From: Pseudomonadota bacterium
GTDB taxonomy: Bacteria; Pseudomonadota; Gammaproteobacteria; Steroidobacterales; Steroidobacteraceae
DNA length: 64,000 nt
Direction of reading: 5' to 3'
NCBI GenBank assembly: GCA_021805275.1
Contig: JAJZFQ010000178.1
Location: forward strand, 124,001-188,000
The notes below the pieces were generated by a model. The model was not told the DNA's origin. It saw only the letters and a program-made list of their open reading frames with translations, and searched no databases. Of the stretch, positions 12,620-22,248 are shown in pieces; positions within the stretch are counted from its first letter, which is position 1, and each line of letters starts with the position of its first letter. A program made the position numbers and the translations under genes.

Positions 12620-13715
12620 ATGGAACTCAATCCGCTCAAGCGTCAGCTCAAAGATCTCGAGGAGCGCATGGGCGCTCTACGGGGGTTTCTTTGAGTACGA
12701 TCGCAAGAAAGAGCGCCTGGAGGAGGTTGTGCGCGAGCTGGAGGACCCCACCGTGTGGTCCCAGCCGGAGCGGGCGCAGCTGCTCGGAAAGGAACGGGCG
12801 AACCTGAGCGCGGACCTGGAGGCGATCGACCGGGTCGACACCGGGCTGCGCGACGCCGGGGAGCTGCTGGCGCTCGCCGAAGGGGAGAACGATGCGGCCA
12901 CCGCGCAGGACATCGAGCGGGAGGCCGGCACGCTCGAGGCGGCGGTGCGCCGGCTCGAGCTGAAGCGGATGTTCCGCGGCGAGATGGACGCGCACAACGC
13001 CTTTCTCGACATCCAGGCCGGCGCCGGCGGCACCGAGGCGCAGGACTGGGCACAGATGTTGCTGCGGATGTATCTGCGCTGGGGCGCCTCGCGCGGCTTC
13101 ACCTGCGAGGTGATCGATTCCAGTCCCGGGGAGGTGGCCGGCATCAAGAGCGCCACCGTCGAGGTGCTCGGGGAGTATGCGTACGGCTGGCTGCGCACCG
13201 AGACTGGCGTGCACCGCCTGGTGCGCAAGTCCCCGTTCGATTCCGGCAACCGCCGCCACACCTCGTTCGCCTCGGTGTTCATCTCCCCGGAGGTGGACGA
13301 AGACATCCTGATCGACATCAACCCGGCGGACCTGAAGACCGACGTGTACCGCTCCTCGGGCGCCGGCGGCCAGCACGTCAACAAGACCGAGTCGGCCGTG
13401 CGCATCACGCACCTGCCCACCGGCATCGTGGCGGCCTGCCAGAACGAGCGCAGCCAGCACAAGAACCGCGCCACGGCGATGAAGATGTTGAAGGCGAAGC
13501 TGTACGAGCTGGAAGTGAACAAGCGCAACGCCGCCGCCCGGGTGCTCGAGGAGAGCAAGTCCGACGTCAGCTGGGGCAACCAGATCCGCTCCTACGTGCT
13601 CGATCAGTCGCGCATCAAGGATCTGCGCACGCTCGTGGAGGTGGGCAACACCACCGCGGTGCTCGATGGGGATCTCGATCAATTCCTGGAGGCCTCGCTC
13701 AAGGCGGGGTTGTAG
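12620..13715 (+). CDS. prfB: Peptide chain release factor 2 (programmed +1 frameshift)
   Basis: Terminates translation at UGA and UAA. It is encoded in two frames: 12620-12691 (24 codons, ...LRGFL) ends in CTT followed by an in-frame TGA at 12692-12694, and skipping the T at 12692 continues as [12 protein letters not shown] to 13715. The joined protein has 364 residues, the normal RF2 length. [14 protein letters not shown] contains the SPF stop-codon-reading tripeptide. [13 protein letters not shown] contains GGQ for peptidyl-tRNA hydrolysis. The frameshift is the conserved autoregulatory one, not damage. lysS follows after 7 bp. Confidence 0.97.
12680..12695 (+). promoter_or_regulatory. prfB +1 recoding site
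   Basis: CGGGGGTTTCTTTGAG: a G-run acting as internal Shine-Dalgarno, a 3-base spacer, the slippery CTT and the in-frame TGA. Spacing equals that of the E. coli site (AGGGGGTATCTTTGAC). Two bases differ: C in place of A before the G-run, and G in place of C after TGA. Scarce RF2 lets the ribosome slip from CTT to TTT and make full-length RF2. Confidence 0.93.
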
Positions 13716-13722
13716 GCAGGCC

Positions 13723-15216
<1,494 letters not shown>

Positions 15217-15220
15217 GGCA

Positions 15221-15255
15221 GCGGCGCGGCGCTCGGCGGTCCGCGGCCGCGCCGC
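15221..15255 (+). promoter_or_regulatory. 10-bp stem-loop between lysS and murI
   Basis: GCGGCGCGGC (15221-15230) pairs perfectly with GCCGCGCCGC (15246-15255) across a 15-base loop. It starts 4 bp after the lysS stop and ends 4 bp before the murI ATG (15260), so it fills the space where murI's ribosome-binding site should be. It could be a lysS terminator lacking a T-run, or a structure limiting MurI translation. Confidence 0.5.
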
Positions 15256-15259
15256 GCGC

Positions 15260-16060
15260 ATGATCGGGGTGTTTGATTCCGGCGTCGGTGGCCTGACGGT
15301 GCTGAAGGCGCTGATGGGCGAGCTGCCGCTCGAGTCGTTCGTCTACCTCGGGGATACCGCGCGCCTGCCGTACGGCACCAAGAGCCCCTCGACCGTGGCG
15401 CGCTATGCGCTGCAGGCCGCCGAGGCGCTCACTGGCTACGACATCAAGTGCCTGGTGATGGCCTGCAACACCGCCTCGGCGGTCGGCCTGCCGGCGGTGC
15501 GCGCGCACATCGCCCCGGTGCCGGTGATCGGGGTGATCGAGCCGGGCGCCGAGGCGGCGTGCGCGGTGTCGCGCTCGGGCCGCATCGCCGTCATCGCCAC
15601 CGAGGGCACGGTGCGCGGCGGGGCGTACGAGCAGGCGATCCGGCGCGGCCGGCCCGAGGCCCAAGTGCAGGCGCGGCCGGCCCCGCTGTTCGTCGCGCTC
15701 GCCGAGGAGGGTCTTGCAGAGGGGCCGATCGCCGAGGCACTCGCGCATCACTACCTCGATCCGCTGTTTGCCGCGGACACGCCGGCACCCGACACGCTGG
15801 TGCTTGGCTGCACGCATTTCCCCATGCTGGTCGGGGCCATCCGGGCCGCGGTCGGTCCGGAGGTGTGCATCGTCGACTCGGCCGAGACCACCGCGCGGCG
15901 CGTGCGCGAGACGCTCACGGCGGCGGGGCTCGCGAACGGCAGCGGCCCGGGCAGTCTGCGCCTGCTCGCCACAGACGCCCCGGAGCGCTTCGCGCGCATC
16001 GGGGCGCGCTTTCTCGAGCGGCCGATCACCCCCGGGGAGGTGACGCTGATCGATCTGTAG
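15260..16060 (+). CDS. murI: Glutamate racemase
   Basis: Makes D-glutamate for peptidoglycan in the cytosol. The 266 residues start MIGVFDSGVGGLTVLKAL, the conserved entry motif with the active-site Asp-Ser. The catalytic cysteines are in MACNTASA (Cys69) and LGCTHFPM (Cys184). No free Shine-Dalgarno is visible because the preceding bases are part of an inverted repeat. It is convergent with ygfZ. Confidence 0.97.
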   Translation: MIGVFDSGVGGLTVLKALMGELPLESFVYLGDTARLPYGTKSPSTVARYALQAAEALTGYDIKCLVMACNTASAVGLPAVRAHIAPVPVIGVIEPGAEAACAVSRSGRIAVIATEGTVRGGAYEQAIRRGRPEAQVQARPAPLFVALAEEGLAEGPIAEALAHHYLDPLFAADTPAPDTLVLGCTHFPMLVGAIRAAVGPEVCIVDSAETTARRVRETLTAAGLANGSGPGSLRLLATDAPERFARIGARFLERPITPGEVTLIDL

Positions 16061-16069
16061 CCGGCCGCG

Positions 16070-16960
16070 CTACGGGCTCAGCGCGTAAGGCAGCTCGAGC
16101 GGCTCGGCGTCCACCGCCGGCGCCTCACCGCTTGAGCCGCCCTCGGGCGGCTCAAGCGCTGCCACGGCGAGGAACTCGCAGCGCCCGTCGGGCAGGCGGG
16201 CCCCGTGCACGACCTCGAAGGTGCGCCCGTCCGGCAGCACGCCGGCATCCCCGGGGGCGAGCGTGAGCGGCGCGCGCGAGCGCCAGCGCTGCGTGCGCCG
16301 TTTGACACGCCCGCGGTAGTGAGCCCGGGCGATGACCTCCTGGCCGCTGTAGCAACCCTTGTCGAAGGCGATGGCCCCGAGCGCATCGAGATTCAACATC
16401 TGCGCCACGAACCGCTCGGAGGTGGCGGTGTACACCTGCGGGATGCCGGCGCGGATCTCGAGCAGCCGCCACTGCTCGCGTGCCGCCGGGTCGAGGCGGC
16501 TCGCGCTGGTGCGCGGCGCGAGCTCGAGCCAGCGCGCCGAGTGTTCCTCGAGGGCGAGGCGGATCGGCTCCCCGGCAGCGCGCGGCGCGGGGTCCGGATC
16601 GGCCGGCTCGCCGCGGGTCAGCTCGCTCGCCGCAGCGAGCGCACTCACGCGCCACTCGTGCGACACCTCGGTGATGGCGACCTTGGCGCGCAACACGTAC
16701 TTCGCCAGCCGCTGCGCCACGCTTGTGGCGAGCTCGCGCGGCAGCAGCGCGAGCAGCTCGCCCTCCCCGAGCGCCACGAGGCGTAGCAGCGCGATCGCGC
16801 GGCCCTGGGGATTGTGATAACCGGCGAGCAAGGCCCGCCCGGCCGCCACGCGCGTCACATCGCTCGAGAGTTGTCCTTGCAGGAAGCGCACCGCGTCGGG
16901 GCCGGCGATGCGCAGCACGCCCAGATCCTCAAGCTCGGTGCGATGCAATTCGCAATTCAT
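16070..16960 (-). CDS. ygfZ: Folate-binding Fe-S/tRNA-modification protein YgfZ
   Basis: Homologue of the glycine-cleavage T-protein fold (YgfZ/Iba57/CAF17), needed for activity of some Fe-S enzymes such as MiaB. The start MNCELHRTELEDLGVL at 16960 gives 296 residues; an ATG at 16972 adds four. The diagnostic KGCYSGQEVIARAHYRG motif with its conserved Cys is intact. The C-terminal coding part contains a perfect 13-bp inverted repeat. It is divergent from the DUF1674-sdh unit by 82 bp. Confidence 0.92.
   Translation of the reverse strand: MNCELHRTELEDLGVLRIAGPDAVRFLQGQLSSDVTRVAAGRALLAGYHNPQGRAIALLRLVALGEGELLALLPRELATSVAQRLAKYVLRAKVAITEVSHEWRVSALAAASELTRGEPADPDPAPRAAGEPIRLALEEHSARWLELAPRTSASRLDPAAREQWRLLEIRAGIPQVYTATSERFVAQMLNLDALGAIAFDKGCYSGQEVIARAHYRGRVKRRTQRWRSRAPLTLAPGDAGVLPDGRTFEVVHGARLPDGRCEFLAVAALEPPEGGSSGEAPAVDAEPLELPYALSP
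16129..16158. repeat. Perfect 13-bp inverted repeat inside ygfZ
   Basis: CGCTTGAGCCGCC (16129-16141) and GGCGGCTCAAGCG (16146-16158) are separated by CTCG. It lies in the last 30 codons of ygfZ and 69 bp after the convergent murI stop. It could terminate murI transcription from within the opposite gene, or simply be a coding coincidence around the Pro-Pro-Glu-Gly-Gly segment. There is no T-run in either direction. Confidence 0.5.
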
Positions 16961-17042
16961 GGCATTGATCATATCCCGGGCGCTCTGCGGGGTCAGGCTG
17001 TGCCGTGGCGGGCAGAGGGCGATTCTGGCAGACTTGCCGCAC

Positions 17043-17225
17043 ATGCAGGACGATTCCACCCAGGCCCCGCCGCCGAGCGCAACGCAAGCCGGCGCGCCGG
17101 CGGGCCCGGCTAGCGCAGCCGCCGCGCCTCCCCCCAGCTTAGTCCGCGAGATCGGCGGCCCTGCGGGACCGGAGCCGACGCGCTTCGGCGACTGGGAGCG
17201 CCGCGGCCGCTGTATCGATTTCTGA
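17043..17225 (+). CDS. DUF1674 protein, succinate dehydrogenase assembly factor 4-like
   Basis: A 60-residue protein with a low-complexity Ala/Pro-rich N-terminal half and the diagnostic C-terminus EIGGPAGPEPTRFGDWERRG plus RCIDF. In the eukaryotic homologue SDHAF4 this segment binds flavinated SdhA before assembly. The ATG at 17043 gives a frame ending TGA at 17225, 15 bp before sdhC. It is easily missed because of its size. Its place at the head of the sdh operon supports the role. Confidence 0.88.
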   Translation: MQDDSTQAPPPSATQAGAPAGPASAAAAPPPSLVREIGGPAGPEPTRFGDWERRGRCIDF

Positions 17226-17240
17226 ACTCCCCGAGTAGCC

Positions 17241-17630
17241 ATGGCCGAACGACCCACCTCGCCGCACCTGTCCGTGTACCGGATGCACCGCTACACGCTG
17301 CTCACCTCCGTGCTCAACCGCCTCACCGGGCTCGTGCTCGCGCTCGGGCTGATCGGGCTCGTCTCCTGGCTGCTGGCCGCCGCGGCCGGCCCGGCCGCCT
17401 ACGCGCGCGCCGAGGCGTTGCTCGGGCTCGGCATCGTCAAGCTGCTGTGGCTCGCGCTGCTTGCGGTGTTCTCCTACCACCTGTGCGCCGGCGTGCGCCA
17501 CCTGGTGTGGGACAGCGGCCGCGGCCTGGAGCGCGCGCAGTCACGCGCCAGCGCCTACCTGGTGCTGATCGCAAGTGCGGTGCTCTTCGCCGGGCTCGCG
17601 CTGTGGCTGCTGCGGGGACACGCATCATGA
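17241..17630 (+). CDS. sdhC: Succinate dehydrogenase cytochrome b556 subunit
   Basis: Membrane anchor carrying part of the haem b and quinone site of complex II. It is 129 residues with three transmembrane helices (about 28-48, 60-82, 104-124). SPHLSVYR is the family start. In the quinone motif the usual S-x-x-H-R reads SVLNRLTG, so Ser23 and Arg27 are kept but His is Asn26. The haem ligand His80 in [14 protein letters not shown] is present. It overlaps sdhD by 4 bp (ATGA). Confidence 0.93.
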   Translation: MAERPTSPHLSVYRMHRYTLLTSVLNRLTGLVLALGLIGLVSWLLAAAAGPAAYARAEALLGLGIVKLLWLALLAVFSYHLCAGVRHLVWDSGRGLERAQSRASAYLVLIASAVLFAGLALWLLRGHAS

Positions 17631-18013
17631 GCCTGCGCACCCCGTTGGGTCAGGTGCTCGGGCGCGGCGCGGCCAAGGAGGGCGTGCACCACTGGTGGGT
17701 GCAGCGCCTGACGGCCGTGGCACTGGCGCCGCTGGCAGTGTGGTTCGTCGTCTCGCTGCTCTCGCTGCCCTCGCTCGACTACGCGACGGTGCGGCTGTGG
17801 CTGCACGAGGACTCCACTGCGCTACTGCTGATGCTGTTCGTGGTGACGGCGGCCTGGCATTCCCAGCTCGGGGTGCGGGTGGTGATCGAGGACTACGTTG
17901 CCAATCGCGGAGCGCGCATCGTCGCGCTCGCGCTGTCGAACTACCTGCACGTGCTCGCCGCGGCCGCCGGCGTGTTCGCGATCCTGAAGGTGGCGTTGGG
18001 AGGCGCCGCATGA
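17627..18013 (+). CDS. sdhD: Succinate dehydrogenase membrane anchor subunit
   Basis: Second anchor of complex II, 128 residues, three helices. [14 protein letters not shown] is the quinone-side motif and [16 protein letters not shown] the haem-side motif in the form common to mitochondria and many proteobacteria. It starts in the sdhC stop and its own stop overlaps the sdhA start (ATGA at 18010). Confidence 0.93.
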   Translation: MSLRTPLGQVLGRGAAKEGVHHWWVQRLTAVALAPLAVWFVVSLLSLPSLDYATVRLWLHEDSTALLLMLFVVTAAWHSQLGVRVVIEDYVANRGARIVALALSNYLHVLAAAAGVFAILKVALGGAA

Positions 18014-19794
18014 GCGCATACGAGATCATCGATCATACCTACGACGTCATCGTCGTCGGGGCGGGCGGCTCGGGGCTGCGCGCCACGCTCGGGCTCGCCG
18101 AGGCGGGCCTCTCGACCGCCTGCATCAGCAAGCTGTTTCCGACCCGCAGCCACACGGTGGCCGCGCAGGGCGGCATCAGCGCCGCGCTCGGCAACATGGG
18201 CGAGGACGACTGGCGCTGGCACATGTACGACACGATCAAGGGATCGGACTGGCTCGGTGACCAGGACGCCATCGAGCTGATGTGCAAGGAGGCACCGGCG
18301 GCGGTGATCGAGCTGGAGCACTACGGCGTGCCGTTCTCGCGCACCAGCGAGGGACGGATCTACCAGCGGCCCTTCGGCGGGATGACCACGCACTTCGGCC
18401 AGGGCATCGCGCAGCGCACCTGCGCGGCGGCCGACCGCACCGGGCACGCGCTGCTGCACACGCTCTACCAGCAATCGATCAGTCGCTCGGCCTCCTTCTT
18501 CGTGGAGTTCTTCGCCCTCGATCTGCTCATGGAGGAGGGGGTCTGCCGCGGCGTGCTCGCGCTCGATATGACCGAGGGCAAGCTGCACCGCTTCCGCGCG
18601 CACATGACGATCCTCGCCACCGGCGGCTACGGCCGGGCGTATTTCTCCTGCACCTCGGCGCATTCGTGCACCGGGGACGGCAACGCCATGGTGCTGCGCG
18701 CCGGGCTGCCGCTGCAGGACATGGAGTTCGTGCAGTTCCACCCGACCGGCATCTACCGGGCCGGTTGCCTGATCACCGAGGGGGTGCGCGGGGAGGGCGG
18801 CTACCTCACCAACGCCAAGGGCGAGCGCTTCATGGAGCGCTATGCGCCGAACGCCAAGGATCTCGCCTCGCGCGACGTGGTGAGCCGCGCCATGACCATC
18901 GAGATCCGCGAGGGCCGCGGCGTCGGTCCCGAGCACGATCACATTCACCTGCACCTCGAGCACCTGGGGCCCGAGGTGATCCACGAGCGCCTGCCCGGCA
19001 TCGCCGAGACCTCGCGCATCTTCGCCGGCGTCGATGTGACGCGTCAGCCCATCCCGGTGCAGCCCACCGTGCACTACAACATGGGCGGCATCCCCTGCAA
19101 CTACCATGGCGAGGTGGTGCGCTCGCGCGACGGCAATCCCGACGCGGTGGTGCCCGGCCTGATGGCCGTCGGCGAGGCGGCCTGCGTGTCGGTGCACGGG
19201 GCGAACCGGCTGGGCTCGAACTCGCTGCTCGATCTGGTGGTGTTTGGTCGCCAGGCGGCGCGCCGCTGCGCCGAGCTGATCAAGCCCGCCACGCGCCACG
19301 CGCCGCTCGCCAAGGACGCGCACGAGGCCGCGGTGGCGCGACTCGACCGGCTGCGCAACGCGCGCGGCACGCGCCCGACCGCCGAGATCCGCCTGGAGAT
19401 GCAAAAGACCATGCAGCTCGATGCGGCCGTGTTCCGGACCGGGGAGTCCCTCGCCGAGGGCGCGCGCAAGCTCGCGCAGACCTTCGAGTCCTTCGCCGAC
19501 GTGCAGGTCACCGACCGCTCGCTGGTGTGGAATACCGACCTGATGGAGACGATGGAGCTGGAGAACCTGCTGCTGCAGGCGACCGCGACGATCCACTCGG
19601 CGGGCAACCGCACCGAGAGCCGCGGGGCGCACGCGCGCGAGGACTTTCCCAACCGCGACGACGTCAACTGGATGAAACACACGCTGGTGTCGGTCGAGGG
19701 ACCGGGCCGGGTGCGCTTCGAGTACCGACCGGTGCACCTGAACACGCTCACCGACGAGGTGCAGACCGTCCCGCCGAAGGCGCGTACTTACTGA
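18010..19794 (+). CDS. sdhA: Succinate dehydrogenase flavoprotein subunit
   Basis: Oxidises succinate to fumarate, passing electrons to SdhB. The ATG at 18010 gives 594 residues, the standard length. [21 protein letters not shown] is the FAD dinucleotide fold, cited here in part. [11 protein letters not shown] contains the His that binds FAD covalently. HPTG and the C-terminal [17 protein letters not shown] segment ([17 protein letters not shown]) complete the site. The long frame upstream of 18010 is shadow of sdhC and sdhD. Confidence 0.98.
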   Translation: MSAYEIIDHTYDVIVVGAGGSGLRATLGLAEAGLSTACISKLFPTRSHTVAAQGGISAALGNMGEDDWRWHMYDTIKGSDWLGDQDAIELMCKEAPAAVIELEHYGVPFSRTSEGRIYQRPFGGMTTHFGQGIAQRTCAAADRTGHALLHTLYQQSISRSASFFVEFFALDLLMEEGVCRGVLALDMTEGKLHRFRAHMTILATGGYGRAYFSCTSAHSCTGDGNAMVLRAGLPLQDMEFVQFHPTGIYRAGCLITEGVRGEGGYLTNAKGERFMERYAPNAKDLASRDVVSRAMTIEIREGRGVGPEHDHIHLHLEHLGPEVIHERLPGIAETSRIFAGVDVTRQPIPVQPTVHYNMGGIPCNYHGEVVRSRDGNPDAVVPGLMAVGEAACVSVHGANRLGSNSLLDLVVFGRQAARRCAELIKPATRHAPLAKDAHEAAVARLDRLRNARGTRPTAEIRLEMQKTMQLDAAVFRTGESLAEGARKLAQTFESFADVQVTDRSLVWNTDLMETMELENLLLQATATIHSAGNRTESRGAHAREDFPNRDDVNWMKHTLVSVEGPGRVRFEYRPVHLNTLTDEVQTVPPKARTY

Positions 19795-19807
19795 GCAAGG
19801 GTTTCCG

Positions 19808-20590
19808 ATGGCTGAGTTTCGACTGCCTCCCAATTCGCGTATCCGCACCGGCGTGACCCACAAGGCGCCGGCCGGCTCACACGAGGTGCGCACGTTTCGC
19901 ATCTACCGCTTCGAGCCGTCCTCCGGGGAGAACCCGCGCCTCGACACCTTCGAGCTCGACACCGCCGAGTGCGGCCCGATGGTGCTCGATGCGCTGATCC
20001 GCATCAAAAGCAGCATCGATGCCTCGCTCACCTTCCGCCGCTCCTGCCGCGAGGGCATCTGCGGCTCGTGCGCCATGAACATCGACGGGCTGAACCGTCT
20101 CGCCTGCACGACCTCGATGCACGATCTGGGGCAGGAGATCCGCATCTATCCGCTGCCGCACATGCCGGTGGTGAAGGACCTGGTGCCCGAGCTCAGCCAG
20201 TTCTACGCCCAGTACGCCTCGGTCAAACCCTGGCTGCAGACCCATACACCTGCACCGCCCGACGGCGAGCGGCTGCAATCGAAGGAGGACCAGGAGAAGA
20301 TCGACCGGCCCGCCGCCTGCATCCTGTGCGCGTGCTGCTCGACGGCCTGTCCGAGCTACTGGTGGAACAGCGATCGCTTCCTCGGTCCCGCGGCGCTGCT
20401 GGCGGCCTACCGCTGGATCATCGACAGCCGCGACGAGGCAAGCGGCGAGCGCCTCGATGCACTCGAGGATCCGTTCAAGCTCTATCGCTGCCACACCATC
20501 ATGAACTGCACGGATGTCTGCCCCAAGGACCTGAACCCTGCGAAAGCCATTGCCGAGATCAAGAAGATGCTCGTGCAGAGACAAAGCTGA
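19808..20590 (+). CDS. sdhB: Succinate dehydrogenase iron-sulfur subunit
   Basis: Carries electrons from FAD to the quinone through three Fe-S clusters. It is 260 residues. The 2Fe-2S ligands are in [16 protein letters not shown] and the later RLACTT. The 4Fe-4S and 3Fe-4S ligands are in [17 protein letters not shown] and [17 protein letters not shown]. All cysteines expected for the family are present. It starts 13 bp after sdhA. Confidence 0.98.
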   Translation: MAEFRLPPNSRIRTGVTHKAPAGSHEVRTFRIYRFEPSSGENPRLDTFELDTAECGPMVLDALIRIKSSIDASLTFRRSCREGICGSCAMNIDGLNRLACTTSMHDLGQEIRIYPLPHMPVVKDLVPELSQFYAQYASVKPWLQTHTPAPPDGERLQSKEDQEKIDRPAACILCACCSTACPSYWWNSDRFLGPAALLAAYRWIIDSRDEASGERLDALEDPFKLYRCHTIMNCTDVCPKDLNPAKAIAEIKKMLVQRQS

Positions 20591-20595
20591 AGCTC

Positions 20596-20916
20596 GTGGC
20601 GACGCTCGACGCCGACGGCCGCCGGCTGCTGTGGCGCTGCCGGCGGGGGCTGAAGGAGCTGGATGTGCTGCTCGAGCGGTACGCGGCCGCCGCCCTCGCC
20701 GAGGCCGGGCCGGCCGAGCGGCACGTGCTGGAACGGCTGCTCGCGCTGCCGGACCCCGAGCTCGCCGGCTACCTGCTCGCCGGGGAGGTGCCGGAGGAGG
20801 CTGAACTGGCCGCCCTGGCCGGCCGGATCCGCCGCGCCGGTGGCACGGGGCGGGTGGCTTGCGGCATGATCGGCCCGGGGGACCGGACGGGACCCACGGA
20901 AGGTGAGGACATCTGA
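20596..20916 (+). CDS. sdhE: FAD assembly factor SdhE (CptB family)
   Basis: Small chaperone needed for covalent FAD attachment to SdhA (homologue of SDHAF2). The GTG at 20596 gives 106 residues. CRRGLKELDVLLERY contains the RGxxE motif essential for flavinylation. Its last codons overlap the -35 element of the sigma-E promoter. With DUF1674 at the other end, the SDH genes are flanked by two assembly factors. Confidence 0.9.
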   Translation: MATLDADGRRLLWRCRRGLKELDVLLERYAAAALAEAGPAERHVLERLLALPDPELAGYLLAGEVPEEAELAALAGRIRRAGGTGRVACGMIGPGDRTGPTEGEDI

Positions 20917-20940
20917 ACTTATCCAAAGATTCAGTGTCTA
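20915..20940 (+). promoter_or_regulatory. Sigma-E (AlgU)-type promoter of rpoE
   Basis: GAACTT (20915-20920), 16 bases, then TCTA (20937-20940, within GTCTA). This matches the sigma-E/AlgU consensus GAACTT-N16/17-TCtga. The -35 overlaps the sdhE stop codon. The expected transcript starts about 45 bp before the rpoE ATG at 20993, implying autoregulation of the sigma factor, as known for this family. Confidence 0.75.
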
Positions 20941-20992
20941 TTCAGGTCGCGGCGCGAGCGGCCTTCTTTACTCAGCAGCAGAGGGCGCGCAA

Positions 20993-21601
20993 ATGAGCGC
21001 CGATGTCAGTGATTTGAGCCTAGTTCGCCGGGTGCAGCGGGGCGACAAGGGCGCTTTCGATGTGCTGGTCCTGAAGTACCAGCACAAGTTGGTCAAGCTG
21101 GTGACGCGCTATGTTCGTAATCCGGCCGAAGCCGAGGACATCGCCCAAGAGGCCTTCATCAAGGCCTACCGGGCGTTGCCGCAGTTCCGCGGCGACAGCG
21201 CGTTCTACACCTGGCTGTATCGCATCGCCATCAACACCGCGAAGAACGCGGTGGTGTCCCGTGACCGCAGTCCGGTCGATTACGACTTCGACCGCGACAG
21301 CATAGACGAGTCCTACGATATGCAAGGCCGACTGAAGGATTCCGAGACCCCCGAAGGACTGGTGCTCACCGACGAGATCCGCCAGACCGTCAACGCCGCC
21401 ATCGAGCAGTTGCCGGAGGATCTGCGCACCGCCATCGTTCTGCGCGAGCTCGAGGGGCTCTCCTACGAGCAGATTGCAGCGCAGATGGACTGTCCGGTGG
21501 GTACGGTGCGGTCGCGGATTTTCCGCGCACGCGAGGCCATCGATCAGCGGCTGCGCCAAGTATTCGAGGGCGGCCTTGGCCGTACGGAGGAGCTCGGATG
21601 A
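20993..21601 (+). CDS. rpoE: RNA polymerase sigma-E factor (RpoE/AlgU)
   Basis: Extracytoplasmic-function sigma factor for envelope stress. The ATG at 20993 gives 202 residues, the usual size; a GTG upstream at 20903 would lie before the predicted promoter and is rejected. Region 2 is seen in YVRNPAEAEDIAQEAFIKAYRAL (cited in part as AEDIAQEAFIKAYRAL). Region 4 helix-turn-helix is ELEGLSYEQIAAQMDCPVGT. It overlaps rseA by 4 bp (ATGA), the normal coupling with its anti-sigma factor. Confidence 0.97.
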   Translation: MSADVSDLSLVRRVQRGDKGAFDVLVLKYQHKLVKLVTRYVRNPAEAEDIAQEAFIKAYRALPQFRGDSAFYTWLYRIAINTAKNAVVSRDRSPVDYDFDRDSIDESYDMQGRLKDSETPEGLVLTDEIRQTVNAAIEQLPEDLRTAIVLRELEGLSYEQIAAQMDCPVGTVRSRIFRAREAIDQRLRQVFEGGLGRTEELG

Positions 21602-22248
21602 ACGAGGAACTCGACAGTCAGCTGTCCGCGATGTTCGATGACGAACTGCCGGGCGCGGAGTGCGAGCTGCTGGCGCGGCGGTTGTCGCGCGACGAGGCGC
21701 TTAAGGCGCGTTGGGGCCGCTACGCGCTCATCGGGGCGGTGATCCGCTCCGAGCGCGGCGTGGTGCTGCAGAGCGCAGTGGCCGGACGGGTCAACGCCGC
21801 GCTCTCCCACGAGCCGCAGCTGGCCCGTGGCGGCGGTGGGGCGGGCGGGCTCAGCGCCCCCTGGGTGCGGATGATCGGCGGTGCGGCCATGGCCGCTGGC
21901 GTCGCGGCGCTGTCGATCCTGTGGCTGCGCGGGCACAGCCTTGCCCCGGTGAGTGCCCCGGCGCTGACGGTCGCGCGCCTGAGCACGGTGCGCCCGGCGC
22001 CGGCACTGACGGCCGCCAGCGGGCCGGACAGCTATGTCGTGCCGCCGCCCTCGCATCAGCCCATGTCACTGATGCCTCCGACCCAGCTGGCCGATTATGT
22101 CGTCGCGCACAGCGCTTACGCCTGGCCGATGAGCGGCGGGAATCTGCTGTCTTCGCTGATGGTCGGCGAGCCGCTCAGCGTGCGCCCGCCGGCCCCCGCG
22201 CATCCGCGCTCGGCGGGGCATGGCCATGCGGCACCGCCTCCCCGCTAG
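21598..22248 (+). CDS. rseA: Sigma-E factor negative regulator RseA/MucA
   Basis: Membrane anti-sigma factor. It is 216 residues. The cytoplasmic RseA_N domain is MNEELDSQLSAMFDDELP to about 75, with the typical LSAMFDDEL and RRLSRDEALKARWGRYALIG stretch. One transmembrane helix (about 94-112) is followed by a Pro/Ala-rich periplasmic tail, which DegS-type and RseP proteases would cut under stress. It overlaps rseB by 29 bp. Sequence after the helix is poorly conserved, as usual. Confidence 0.9.
   Translation: MNEELDSQLSAMFDDELPGAECELLARRLSRDEALKARWGRYALIGAVIRSERGVVLQSAVAGRVNAALSHEPQLARGGGGAGGLSAPWVRMIGGAAMAAGVAALSILWLRGHSLAPVSAPALTVARLSTVRPAPALTAASGPDSYVVPPPSHQPMSLMPPTQLADYVVAHSAYAWPMSGGNLLSSLMVGEPLSVRPPAPAHPRSAGHGHAAPPPR

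Noticed and set aside
12620..12694. prfB as a frameshifted pseudogene
   Set aside because: The break is the conserved CTT-TGA recoding site with G-run, and both halves match RF2 exactly.
17941..19902. 653-codon open frame on the minus strand opposite sdhA
   Set aside because: Shadow of sdhA; no domain, no ribosome-binding site, no family resemblance.
20903..20992. N-terminal extension of RpoE from GTG 20903
   Set aside because: It would begin upstream of the predicted sigma-E promoter, and family members start at MSADVSDLSLV-like positions.
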